A DNA stretch of 64,000 bases. It comes from CAVLDP01 sp963661945. GTDB lineage: Bacteria > Bacillota > Clostridia > Lachnospirales > Lachnospiraceae. This document shows, in pieces, positions 53,329 to 61,614 of this stretch. The stretch spans positions 1 to 64,000 of the forward strand of contig CAVLDP010000007.1 of NCBI GenBank assembly GCA_963661945.1, given 5' to 3'. The position numbers and the translations under genes were made by a program. Numbering within the stretch: the stretch's first letter is position 1; the number at the start of each line of letters is the position of its first letter. Below the pieces are notes generated by a model. That model was not told the origin of the DNA. It was given only the letters and a program-made list of their open reading frames with translations, and ran no database searches.

Positions 53329-53799
53329 TTAGCCAAGATTTCTTATCTTAAAGTCCCTCTCCGCTTCGCGTCTCTGGTCCTTCTTTGCGATATCATCTCG
53401 CTTATCATAGAGTTTCTTACCTCTTGCAAGTGCAATCTCCATCTTAACCAGGCTACCCTTCAGATAGACCTCCACCGGAACAAGAGTATATCCCTTCTCC
53501 TTGATCTTCTGCTCTAATTTCAGAATCTCTGACTTATGCATGAGAAGCTTCCGTGGGCGAAGCGGGTCTCGATTAAAGATATTGCCCTTCTCATAAGGAG
53601 ATATATGCATCTGGTAAATATAGACCTCTCCATCCTGGATTCGAACGAAGGCTTCCTTAATTGAGCACTTGCCCATACGAAGCGACTTCACTTCCGTTCC
53701 AACAAGACTAATTCCCACCTCATAAGTCTCTTCCAAAAAATAGTCATGTCTTGCCTTTTTATTATTTGCAATTAATTTTCTACTTGTTGTAGCCACCAC
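53329..53799 (-). CDS. smpB: SsrA-binding protein SmpB
   Basis: Binds the tRNA-like part of tmRNA and places its tail in the empty mRNA channel. About 156 residues: oligonucleotide-binding barrel (HDYFLEETYEVGISLVGTEV, VEVYLKGSLVKMEIALARGK) and a basic tail (KLYDKRDDIAKKDQRREAER). It begins with two GTG codons; GGAG is three bases from the first and six from the second, so the true start may be 53796. It begins right after the rnr stop codon and its partner RNA ssrA follows, the classic arrangement. Confidence 0.97.
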   Translation of the reverse strand: MVATTSRKLIANNKKARHDYFLEETYEVGISLVGTEVKSLRMGKCSIKEAFVRIQDGEVYIYQMHISPYEKGNIFNRDPLRPRKLLMHKSEILKLEQKIKEKGYTLVPVEVYLKGSLVKMEIALARGKKLYDKRDDIAKKDQRREAERDFKIRNLG

Positions 53800-55854
53800 T
53801 TACTCCTTTGCCAGTACAAAGTCTACCGTACCAAGATGCCTGTCGGCACCAGTTACCTGAACCCTCACTTCCTGACCCAACTTGTAATGTCGGTTCTTGG
53901 ACTCGCCAATTAATTCAAAGGTCTCCTCCGAATAGACATAATAATCGTCATTCAGTTCTGTGATATGAATAAGACCTTCTACCGTATTTGGAAGTTCCAC
54001 ATAGAGTCCCCAGGCTGTCACGCCAGAGACATGCCCTGTATAGACCTCTCCCAAGTGTTCTTCCATATATTCGGCCTTCTTCATCTTCGTCACATTTCTC
54101 TCAGCTTCCTCTGCTCTTCGCTCAAGACTTGATGTCTCTGTTGCAACCTCTGGGAGAATCTCAGCATAATGGCCTATCCGCTTATGATCCATTCTGCCTC
54201 GCAGAGTTTCCTTGATAATGCGATGAATCTGTAGATCCGGATATCTACGAATTGGAGATGTGAAATGACAATAATACGGCGCAGCTAGGCCAAAATGTCC
54301 ATTGCACTCCACTGTATATCTGGCCTGTTGCATAGAGCGAAGTACAAGTCTTGTAATCATCGGCTCTTCCTGAGTTCCCGAAATCTTATCTAAGAGCTCC
54401 TGCACCTGCTTTGGCTTGATAGCCGAAGCATCACCAAGCATTGTTACGCCAAAGCCTCCCATCAGCTTCATCAAAGATTCCATCTTCTCTGGATCAGGCT
54501 TCGCATGAGTTCGATAAAGAAATGGTAATCCCCTGTCATAGAAATCCTTGGCAACTGTTTCATTTGCCATGAGCATGAAATCTTCGATGATATTATTTGC
54601 AAGCGAAATCTCATACGGCAGGATATCAACAGGCTTACCTGTTGAATCCAGAATCACCTTGGTCTCCTGGAAATCAAAATCAATCGATCCTCTTTCCTTT
54701 CGATTAGCCCGAATTAAGCCTGAAACCTTGGCCATCAGCTTAAACATTGGAACTAAGTCCTTGTATTTCTTCTTCTCTTCTTTATCCTTGTCCACCAGGA
54801 TCTTCTTCACTGAGGTATAAGTCATACGTCGGTCTACTCGAATCACAGATTCTGTAATCAGATGATCGACAAGACGACCATTTCGATCCAGTGTCATAAT
54901 GCAGGACAAGGCAAGTCGATCCACGCCCTCATTCAGAGAGCATATTCCATTCGACAGCTCTACTGGAAGCATAGGAATTACACGATCAGCAAGATATACA
55001 GAAGTTCCCCTCTTAAGGGCTTCCACATCAAGCGCAGACCCCTCCTGTACATAATTCGTTACATCCGCAATGTGAACACCCAGAATATATTTGCTGCCCT
55101 TACGCTGAAGAGAAACCGCATCATCGAGATCCTTGGAATCCTCACCATCAATCGTCACCATCTGTACATCTCGAAGGTCCATGCGGCCTTCCATATCCGC
55201 TTCACTTACATCCTTGGATACACGAACAGCCTGCTTAAGCACCTTCTCAGGAAATTCTGTAGGAATATCTGCCGCTTTCACCACAGATAAGATATCTGTT
55301 CCTGGCGCATTCATATCGCCTAGAATCTCAACAATCACTCCCTCTGGCTTCTTATCCTTCTTGCCATAAGATGTAATCTGGCAGACAACCTTATCATCCT
55401 TTAAGGCATGCATATCCTTGCCTTGAGGAATAAAGATATCTCGATCCATCTTCGAATCATCCGGAACTACAAAGCCAAAATTCTTAGATTTCTCGAATCT
55501 TCCTACAACCGTCGTAACCTGATGTTCAAGAATATCGACAATCTCTGCCTCTACTCTCTTCCCCTCAGCTTTCGGGAGAATAGAAATTGCGACAACATCA
55601 TTATGAAATGCCCCATTTCTATATTTCCCAGGAATGAAGAAGTCTTCCTCATAACCTTCCACTGTCACAAAGCCAAAGCCCTTAGGATGCGCAGTATATG
55701 TTCCCTCTAGCGTTCTCGTCATCTTCTTGCTAGTGTTCTTACTAATCTTCTTACTAGTATTCTTCCCGGTATTCTTACTAGCATTCTTACTAGTATTCTT
55801 GCTACTCTTCTTGCTCTTAACTTTACTCTTGCTCTTAAATTTACTCTTACTCAT
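53800..55854 (-). CDS. rnr: Ribonuclease R with a Lys-rich repeat N-terminus
   Basis: Processive 3'-5' exoribonuclease that degrades structured and non-stop mRNA with tmRNA-SmpB. About 684 residues. Cold-shock domains (YTAHPKGFGFVTVEGYEEDF and following), catalytic RNB domain (TIDGEDSKDLDDAVSL, with the acidic cluster, and HFTSPIRRYPDLQIH), and a C-terminal S1 domain (YTGHVSGVTAWGLYVELP). The usual N-terminal helix-turn-helix is missing; instead residues 1-44 are a K/S/N/T repeat (SKNT-type units). ATG 55854 with AGAGG at 11 bases is my choice; an internal ATG just before RTLEGTY would remove the tail. smpB starts directly after the stop. Confidence 0.95.
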   Translation of the reverse strand: MSKSKFKSKSKVKSKKSSKNTSKNASKNTGKNTSKKISKNTSKKMTRTLEGTYTAHPKGFGFVTVEGYEEDFFIPGKYRNGAFHNDVVAISILPKAEGKRVEAEIVDILEHQVTTVVGRFEKSKNFGFVVPDDSKMDRDIFIPQGKDMHALKDDKVVCQITSYGKKDKKPEGVIVEILGDMNAPGTDILSVVKAADIPTEFPEKVLKQAVRVSKDVSEADMEGRMDLRDVQMVTIDGEDSKDLDDAVSLQRKGSKYILGVHIADVTNYVQEGSALDVEALKRGTSVYLADRVIPMLPVELSNGICSLNEGVDRLALSCIMTLDRNGRLVDHLITESVIRVDRRMTYTSVKKILVDKDKEEKKKYKDLVPMFKLMAKVSGLIRANRKERGSIDFDFQETKVILDSTGKPVDILPYEISLANNIIEDFMLMANETVAKDFYDRGLPFLYRTHAKPDPEKMESLMKLMGGFGVTMLGDASAIKPKQVQELLDKISGTQEEPMITRLVLRSMQQARYTVECNGHFGLAAPYYCHFTSPIRRYPDLQIHRIIKETLRGRMDHKRIGHYAEILPEVATETSSLERRAEEAERNVTKMKKAEYMEEHLGEVYTGHVSGVTAWGLYVELPNTVEGLIHITELNDDYYVYSEETFELIGESKNRHYKLGQEVRVQVTGADRHLGTVDFVLAKE
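55731..55814. repeat. Tandem 12-bp repeat inside rnr (seven units)
   Basis: Seven contiguous degenerate copies of TAGTATTCTTAC (plus strand), in frame with rnr and encoding four-residue units SKNT, SKNA, GKNT, SKKI and similar. Copies differ at one to four bases. The number could vary between strains by slippage without shifting the frame. Confidence 0.85.
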
Positions 55855-55882
55855 TAATTCTATAGCCTCTATTCTACATAAG

Positions 55883-55908
55883 AAAAAAGCCACCGCTCTA
55901 TGCGATGG
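55883..55908 (-). terminator. secG terminator
   Basis: GCCATCGC pairs with GCGGTGGC (one G-U) around ATAGA, followed by TTTTTT on the minus strand. It lies before rnr, so rnr needs read-through or an internal promoter. Confidence 0.8.
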
Positions 55909-55925
55909 CCCAACATACAAATCAC

Positions 55926-56174
55926 TTAAAAGCTTCCAATATTCAGCACAGCTGCAAGCACAAAGAAAACAACTACAAGTGCTGAAGTCAAGCGAACAAG
56001 GATGCCTTCCTTAGAACGTCCCTTATTCTTGCTCCAATAGGTCTCATTCGAAGATGCTGTACCGCTAAGTGAACCAAGACCTGCCTGCTTACCTTCCTGG
56101 AATAAAATGATTACTGTAAGTGCAACGCACACAACAATAAATAATATCGTAATAATCGTCTTTAATACTGTCAT
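55926..56174 (-). CDS. secG: Protein translocase subunit SecG
   Basis: Small non-essential subunit of SecYEG. 82 residues with two membrane helices (about 3-24 and 58-80) and the conserved cytoplasmic loop LFQEGKQAGLGSLSG. AGGAGG precedes ATG 56174. The secG-rnr-smpB-ssrA order is widely conserved in Firmicutes. Confidence 0.95.
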   Translation of the reverse strand: MTVLKTIITILFIVVCVALTVIILFQEGKQAGLGSLSGTASSNETYWSKNKGRSKEGILVRLTSALVVVFFVLAAVLNIGSF

Positions 56175-56215
56175 ATCTTCCTCCTAATTGGTCACTAGAA
56201 TCGCAACCGAAGTAA

Positions 56216-56244
56216 ATGTTAACACAAGGATAGTATTTTTTCAA
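56216..56244 (-). promoter_or_regulatory. secG promoter
   Basis: TTGAAA (56244-56239), 17 bases, TAACAT (56221-56216), with an extended -10 TG. Confidence 0.75.
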
Positions 56245-56262
56245 GAGCATTCTCACTACCTA

Positions 56263-56291
56263 TTGAATTCCATGGCTTTCTAACCTAAAAT
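56263..56291 (+). promoter_or_regulatory. sulP-type transporter promoter
   Basis: TTGAAT (56263-56268), 17 bases, TAAAAT (56286-56291); start near 56298, at the edge of a palindrome. Confidence 0.75.
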
Positions 56292-56298
56292 AGACAAC

Positions 56299-56314
56299 TG
56301 TGTATTTATACACA
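56299..56314. promoter_or_regulatory. Palindrome at the transcription start of the SulP gene (candidate operator)
   Basis: TGTGTA-TTTA-TACACA, perfect 6-bp arms, overlapping the predicted +1 to +16 region. Its position would let a dimeric repressor block transcription. No regulator gene is adjacent and I cannot name one. Confidence 0.5.
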
Positions 56315-56340
56315 CAATCTTTAGAAATCAGGAGTCAATC

Positions 56341-57987
56341 ATGAATGAATTAAGTCCAAAACTATTTGACGCCATGAAGGGCTATACCAAGGAACAGCTC
56401 GTCAAGGATATCATTTCCGGCATCATCGTCGCAATTATCGCGCTTCCACTATCCATCGCTCTTGCCATCGCATCCGGCGTGAGTCCAGAACAAGGACTCT
56501 ATACAGCCATCATCGCTGGCTTCTTCATCTCCTTCTTCGGAGGTTCAAGAGTTCAGATTGGTGGACCAACCGCTGCTTTCGTAGTCATAATCTATGGCAT
56601 CGTAACAAAGCACGGCACCGACGGCTTAATCGTAGCCACAATCTTGGCAGGTATCTTCCTTATCATCATGGGAATCTGTCATTTTGGAACATTAATAAAG
56701 TATATTCCTTATACAATCACAACAGGCTTCACCTGTGGAATCGCAGTTACCTTATTTGTAGGTCAGCTGAAGGATTTCTTTGGTCTCTCCATTGAATCCC
56801 TTCCTTCTGACTTCTTGCCTAAGATTGAAGCATATATTAGTAATATTGGAACAATCAACTTAATGGCAACAGGAATCGGTCTTCTCGCAATTATCATCAT
56901 GCTGCTTTGGCCGAAGATTACAAATAAGATTCCAGGCTCACTTATTGCAATCATTGTAACAACACTCATTGTTACTATCTTTAATCTTCCTGTTAATACA
57001 ATTGGATCTGTCTACGGAGAATTATCTTCATCCTTTCCATCCTTCCAGGTACCAACTGTATCTATGGACTTAATTCGTGAAATGCTGCAGCCAGCCTTCA
57101 CCATCGCAATCCTAGCCGGCATTGAATCCCTGCTCTCAGCTGTTGTATCAGATGGCATGATTGGTGATAAGCATAAATCCAACGCCGAGCTCATCGGTCA
57201 GGGTCTCGGTAATATATTCTCTGGTCTATTCGGTGGTATTCCTGCAACAGGCGCAATCGCAAGAACAGCAGCCAATGTAAGAAATGGTGGTCGTACTCCA
57301 ATTGCTGGTATCGTGCACTGCATCACACTTACCATTATCCTGCTTCTTCTTATGCCGCTCGCTGCCCTGATTCCAATGACAACGCTTGCTGCAGTCCTAT
57401 TAATTGTTGCCGCTAATATGGCAGATTGGAAATCCTTTGGACACCTATGCAAGACTGCACCAAAATCCGATATCTTAGTTTTACTTGCAACATTCTTACT
57501 TACCATCTTCTTTGACCTGGTTGTCGCAATTGAAATCGGCGTAGTACTAGCAGCCATGCTCTTCATGAAACGTATGTCAGAAACTGCTGAGGTTTCTTCC
57601 TGGAAATATATCGAAGAACCAGATGTTATGCCAGGAGAAGCAGAGAAGTTATGCGAGATTCCAAAAGAAATTCGAGTATTTGAAATCTCAGGCCCAATGT
57701 TCTTCGCAGCCTGCGATCAAATTCTTAAGATTGACAGCAAGAAATTCACCAAGGTTGTCATAGTTCGTATGCGTGCTGTTCCTGCAATTGATGCTTCTGC
57801 CATGAAGAGCCTGCGAGAACTTGCAGAACGTGCCAGAAGAAAAGATATTACTCTCATCTTCTCTCATGTAAATGAGCAGCCAATGCATGTCATGGAGAAG
57901 GATCATTTCATCGAATATCTCGGACAAGAAAATTTCCGTACAAATATCGTAGATGCTCTTGATTATGCACAGTCTCTTCTGAAATAA
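56341..57987 (+). CDS. SulP/SLC26 family anion transporter with STAS domain
   Basis: A 548-residue inner-membrane transporter with about 12-14 helices (residues 20-415) and a cytoplasmic STAS domain (about 440-548). VAIIALPLSIALAIASG, GGSRVQIGGPTAAF and GIPATGAIARTAANVRNGG are SulP signatures. Substrates in the family include sulfate, bicarbonate and dicarboxylates; nothing here decides which. CAGGAG precedes ATG 56341. Monocistronic, with a promoter, a possible operator and a strong terminator. Confidence 0.93.
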   Translation: MNELSPKLFDAMKGYTKEQLVKDIISGIIVAIIALPLSIALAIASGVSPEQGLYTAIIAGFFISFFGGSRVQIGGPTAAFVVIIYGIVTKHGTDGLIVATILAGIFLIIMGICHFGTLIKYIPYTITTGFTCGIAVTLFVGQLKDFFGLSIESLPSDFLPKIEAYISNIGTINLMATGIGLLAIIIMLLWPKITNKIPGSLIAIIVTTLIVTIFNLPVNTIGSVYGELSSSFPSFQVPTVSMDLIREMLQPAFTIAILAGIESLLSAVVSDGMIGDKHKSNAELIGQGLGNIFSGLFGGIPATGAIARTAANVRNGGRTPIAGIVHCITLTIILLLLMPLAALIPMTTLAAVLLIVAANMADWKSFGHLCKTAPKSDILVLLATFLLTIFFDLVVAIEIGVVLAAMLFMKRMSETAEVSSWKYIEEPDVMPGEAEKLCEIPKEIRVFEISGPMFFAACDQILKIDSKKFTKVVIVRMRAVPAIDASAMKSLRELAERARRKDITLIFSHVNEQPMHVMEKDHFIEYLGQENFRTNIVDALDYAQSLLK

Positions 57988-57994
57988 ATCTATA

Positions 57995-58035
57995 GAAAAA
58001 GGCTCCATCAGGATTATCCTGATGGAGCCTTCTTT
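57995..58035. terminator. Bidirectional terminator
   Basis: A perfect 15-bp stem (57999-58013 with 58017-58031), loop TTA, flanked by A and T runs, between the convergent SulP and TPR-like genes. Confidence 0.92.
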
Positions 58036-58046
58036 ATAATAAATAT

Positions 58047-58712
58047 CTAGTTCATTGCAGATACAATCGCATTATATTCAGCAAGCTTCTTCTCAACTCT
58101 TTGCTTAGCATTAATATCATCGGTCATCTCATAGAGTCTATACGCTGCCATAAAGAAGGTATCCGTCTCACTATCGCATACCAGATCATCTCTCAGGTAC
58201 TTCTCTGTAAGCTCACGTGCCTCGTCAAGCTTCTGCAGTTCTACCTTGAGGAAGACATTCGATGCTGCTGCGTATAAATCATACGGATAGTCTGCAAGCC
58301 ATTCTTCACCGAACTTCTCAGCTTCATCAAATCTTCCAAGATGCTCTAAGGCATTGCCCTTACGGAACTTATACTCAGACGGCATCTTCTTCTCCCAACG
58401 GAAGAGTTCAACCATCTTATCCGCAGATGCAATTACAGCTTCATAGTCCTCATGATCCTCGAGGAAATCAAAGTACTCCTCAAGCACATCTGCAAAATCA
58501 TAACTACTACCGGATGCTTCGGTAAGTTCATCTAATTCTGTCGAGAAATCTGGATTCAACTTACGCTCATCCAAAATAGCTTCTACCAAGGCATCAAATG
58601 CAGCCTTCCAAATAGAAGTATCAAGTTCCTTCGCACCAATCGTGCTAAGATGGCATTCCTTCATCTGCTTAACTGCATCTGGCCACTTACTACTCGTTAA
58701 TGTATTCACCAT
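58047..58712 (-). CDS. TPR-like helical repeat protein, unknown function
   Basis: About 221 residues, acidic, cytoplasmic. The second half shows TPR-like helix pairs (YKFRKGNALEHLGRFDEAEKF, VFLKVELQKLDEARELTEKY). The first half is helical without a recognised domain. TPR proteins usually mediate protein contacts; no partner is evident. ATG 58712 is chosen because GGAG is eight bases before it; longer readings extend into the promoter. An extended -10 promoter lies upstream, though read-through from the cyclophilin gene is possible since no terminator separates them. Confidence 0.75.
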   Translation of the reverse strand: MVNTLTSSKWPDAVKQMKECHLSTIGAKELDTSIWKAAFDALVEAILDERKLNPDFSTELDELTEASGSSYDFADVLEEYFDFLEDHEDYEAVIASADKMVELFRWEKKMPSEYKFRKGNALEHLGRFDEAEKFGEEWLADYPYDLYAAASNVFLKVELQKLDEARELTEKYLRDDLVCDSETDTFFMAAYRLYEMTDDINAKQRVEKKLAEYNAIVSAMN

Positions 58713-58757
58713 ATTGCCCTCTCCTCTTCTAAGAAAATTGTAAAAACCTATATTCAC

Positions 58758-58766
58758 ATTATATCA
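58758..58766 (-). promoter_or_regulatory. Extended -10 promoter of the TPR-like gene
   Basis: TGATATAAT on the minus strand (58766-58758); the best -35 is TTCCTT at 16 bases. Confidence 0.45.
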
Positions 58767-58795
58767 AAAGAAGCGATGGAAGGAAGACTAATATT

Positions 58796-59317
58796 TTAGC
58801 ATTTCTCTGGCTCAGCATATTCAACGCCAAAAGTCTCAACGGTAACTGTCTTCATCTTCTGCTCTTCAAGAGGTCTGTCTGAATAATCAGTTGCAGTCTC
58901 TGCGATTTTATTTACCACATCCATGCCTTCGATAATCTTACCGAATCCAGCATAATCGCCATCCAGATGAGGAGATGTCTCATGCATAATAAAGAACTGA
59001 GATCCAGCAGAATCTGGGAACATCGTACGAGCCATAGAAAGCACACCAGGAGTATGCTTCAGATCATTCTTAAAGCCATTGCTGGAAAATTCTCCACGAA
59101 TAGAATATCCAGGGCCACCTGTACCTGTTCCTGTTGGATCGCCGCCCTGAAGCATAAAGCCACGGATGACACGATGGAAAATGATTCCATCATAGTAACC
59201 CTTCTTAATTAGACTGATAAAGTTGTTCACCGTATTTGGTGCAATCTCAGGATATAGCTCTGCCTTCATCACATCGCCATTCTCCATCGTAATTGTAACA
59301 ATTGGATTTTGTGCCAT
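58796..59317 (-). CDS. Peptidyl-prolyl cis-trans isomerase, cyclophilin type
   Basis: A cytoplasmic prolyl isomerase (no signal peptide), about 173 residues. FHRVIRGFMLQGGDPTGTG and GSQFFI contain the catalytic Arg, Phe and Gln residues of cyclophilins. AAGGAGG before ATG 59317 lies at the end of mrp (10-base gap), so it is cotranscribed with the purine/mrp genes. Confidence 0.96.
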   Translation of the reverse strand: MAQNPIVTITMENGDVMKAELYPEIAPNTVNNFISLIKKGYYDGIIFHRVIRGFMLQGGDPTGTGTGGPGYSIRGEFSSNGFKNDLKHTPGVLSMARTMFPDSAGSQFFIMHETSPHLDGDYAGFGKIIEGMDVVNKIAETATDYSDRPLEEQKMKTVTVETFGVEYAEPEKC

Positions 59318-59327
59318 AATATCCTCC

Positions 59328-60137
59328 TTAATCAAATTCTCTTGGCATTACCTGTTCAAGAACAGGGATTGCAGCATCTAAGAAATGAAGTTCATTGTCA
59401 AAAGCTCTGCCTGCATCCACCTTTTCTGCAAAGGATGGATCAAGCGGAAGCTTGCCAAGAAGCGCAATACCAAGCTCCTCTGCAACCTCATCTACATGGC
59501 TTTCACCAAATAGCTTAATCTCCTTGCCGCAATCTGGGCAGGATAGATAGCTATAATTCTCAACCAGGCCAAGAACAGGAATATCCATCATTCCAGCCAT
59601 ATTGTAGGCCTTCTTCACAATCATCTGAACAAGTTCCTGAGGAGAAGTAACAATTATAATTCCCTCGACAGGAAGGGACTGAAATACCGTAAGTGGAACA
59701 TCGCCTGTTCCAGGAGGCATATCAACGAATAAATAATCTACATCGCCCCACAAAACATCTGTCCAGAACTGCTTCACTGCCCCTGCAATTACAGGTCCTC
59801 TCCATACAACAGGTGCTTCCTCATCTTCTAAGAGGAGGTTAATTGACATAATCTTGGTTCCATCCTCTGCAACAACAGGATAAGTTCCCTTATCATCTGC
59901 CATGGCAGGTCCATGTACACCATACATCTTCGGAATAGATGGGCCAGTAATATCTGCATCGAGAATTCCGACACTGTAACCCGCTCTCTTCATAAGGGAT
60001 GCAAGTTGTCCTGTAACAAAGGATTTGCCAACGCCACCCTTACCACTCACAACACCAATTACGTGCTTTATATTCGAATAAGGGTTCATCTCTTCTTGAA
60101 AATTAGGCTTCTTTGCCTTCAAATCTTCAAAACTCAT
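59328..60137 (-). CDS. Mrp/ApbC-type Fe-S cluster carrier ATPase
   Basis: P-loop ATPase that carries [4Fe-4S] clusters to target proteins. 269 residues with deviant Walker A SGKGGVGKSF, MPPGTGD and a CxxC pair in YLSCPDCGKE that binds the shared cluster at the dimer interface. It lacks the N-terminal MIP18-like domain seen in longer Mrp proteins. It lies 11 bases after purB. PurF of this operon is itself a predicted Fe-S protein, a possible but unproven link. Confidence 0.93.
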   Translation of the reverse strand: MSFEDLKAKKPNFQEEMNPYSNIKHVIGVVSGKGGVGKSFVTGQLASLMKRAGYSVGILDADITGPSIPKMYGVHGPAMADDKGTYPVVAEDGTKIMSINLLLEDEEAPVVWRGPVIAGAVKQFWTDVLWGDVDYLFVDMPPGTGDVPLTVFQSLPVEGIIIVTSPQELVQMIVKKAYNMAGMMDIPVLGLVENYSYLSCPDCGKEIKLFGESHVDEVAEELGIALLGKLPLDPSFAEKVDAGRAFDNELHFLDAAIPVLEQVMPREFD

Positions 60138-60148
60138 ACTATTATCTC

Positions 60149-61600
60149 CTAAACATTAATCTCAGCAGTAAGTCCAAGTAAGTCCTTATTTGCATCAAGA
60201 ACAGGTCTTACTTCATCTCTTAAATAGACCTCAACCTGACGTGGAGCTCTACCTACATACTTGGCTGGATCCATGGTAGTCTCAAGATCTTCAAGAGATA
60301 ATCCAAATACTGGATCCTCTGCAATCAGCTCAAGAAGGTTATTCTCTCCACCATTTTCCTTGACATTAGCACCAGCCTTCATGGACAGACCACGAATCTC
60401 TTCATGCAGCTCCTGTCTATTGCCACCATTCTTAACGGCATCCATCATGATATTCTCTGTTGCCATAAATGGAAGCTCTGAACGAAGTCTCTTCTCAATT
60501 ACCTTGTCATAGACCTTAAGTCCATCTGTAACATTAAGGCAGAGATCTAAGATTCCATCTGTAGCAAGGAAGCCTTCTGCAACAGAGAGTCTCTTATTTG
60601 CAGAATCATCAAGCGTTCTCTCAAACCACTGAGTAGCAGATGTGATAGCAGGATTTAATGCATCAATCATCACGTAACGCGCAAGGGATGCTATTCTCTC
60701 GCTACGCATTGGATTTCTCTTATAAGCCATGGCAGAAGATCCAATCTGATTCTTCTCAAACGGCTCCTCAATCTCCTTCAGATGCTGAAGCAAACGGATA
60801 TCATTACTCATCTTATGTGCTGATGCTGCAATACCAGCAAGAACATTGCAGACTCTGGTATCCACCTTACGAGAATAGGTCTGACCTGACACAGGCATAC
60901 ATTTCTCAAAGCCCATCTTCTTTGCAATCATAGGATCAATCTTATCAATTGTCTCATGATCTCCATCGAAGAGCTCTAAGAAAGAAGCCTGAGTTCCTGT
61001 CGTTCCCTTAGAGCCAAGCATCTTCAGGGTAGAAATGCAATAATCAAGGTCTTCTAAGTCCATCATAAACTCATTGATCCAGAGCGTTGCACGCTTACCA
61101 ACTGTTGTTGGCTGAGCTGGCTGAAAATGAGTAAACGCAAGAGTAGGCATATCCTTGTATTCATCTGCGAACTTGGAAAGTGCATAGATAACATTAACAA
61201 GCTTCTGTCGAATGAGAAGCAAGCCATCACGCATAATAATTACATCCGTATTATCGCCCACATAACATGAGGTTGCTCCAAGATGAATGATTCCAGCTGC
61301 TTTTGGGCACTGCAAACCATAAGCATATACATGGCTCATAACATCGTGACGAACTTCCTTCTCACGAGCCTTCGCAACATCATAATTGATGTCGTAGATA
61401 TGCTCCTTCATCTCATCTATCATGTCCTGAGTAATTACAGGCTTGCCGTTCTCAGAAAGTCCAAGCTCCATTTCCGTCTCAGCAAGAGCAATCCATAGCT
61501 TTCTCCAGGTAGAGAATTTCTTGTCCTGTGAGAAAATATACTGCATCTCCTTGCTGGCATAGCGCTCTGATAATGGGCTTACGTATCTATCTGTACTCAT
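60149..61600 (-). CDS. purB: Adenylosuccinate lyase
   Basis: Fumarase-superfamily enzyme acting twice in purine synthesis (SAICAR to AICAR, adenylosuccinate to AMP). 483 residues, the longer type found in some clostridia and eukaryotes. GATSCYVGDNTD and the signature QIGSSAMAYKRNPMRSERI mark the active site. AGAAGGAG precedes the ATG. It follows purF by 14 bases. Confidence 0.96.
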   Translation of the reverse strand: MSTDRYVSPLSERYASKEMQYIFSQDKKFSTWRKLWIALAETEMELGLSENGKPVITQDMIDEMKEHIYDINYDVAKAREKEVRHDVMSHVYAYGLQCPKAAGIIHLGATSCYVGDNTDVIIMRDGLLLIRQKLVNVIYALSKFADEYKDMPTLAFTHFQPAQPTTVGKRATLWINEFMMDLEDLDYCISTLKMLGSKGTTGTQASFLELFDGDHETIDKIDPMIAKKMGFEKCMPVSGQTYSRKVDTRVCNVLAGIAASAHKMSNDIRLLQHLKEIEEPFEKNQIGSSAMAYKRNPMRSERIASLARYVMIDALNPAITSATQWFERTLDDSANKRLSVAEGFLATDGILDLCLNVTDGLKVYDKVIEKRLRSELPFMATENIMMDAVKNGGNRQELHEEIRGLSMKAGANVKENGGENNLLELIAEDPVFGLSLEDLETTMDPAKYVGRAPRQVEVYLRDEVRPVLDANKDLLGLTAEINV

Positions 61601-61614
61601 ATATTCTCCTTCTA

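Noticed and set aside
54862..55290. 142-codon plus-strand frame inside rnr
   Set aside because: Antisense to the conserved RNB domain; no ribosome site or domain.
55731..55814. Short regular repeats that could suggest a CRISPR array
   Set aside because: Units are 12 bp with no spacers, are in frame within rnr and encode a tetrapeptide repeat.
55727..56014. Plus-strand frame coding a Leu/Phe-rich hydrophobic protein
   Set aside because: It is the antisense of the Lys-rich repeat of rnr (AAG/AAA read backwards gives Leu and Phe). No ribosome site of its own.
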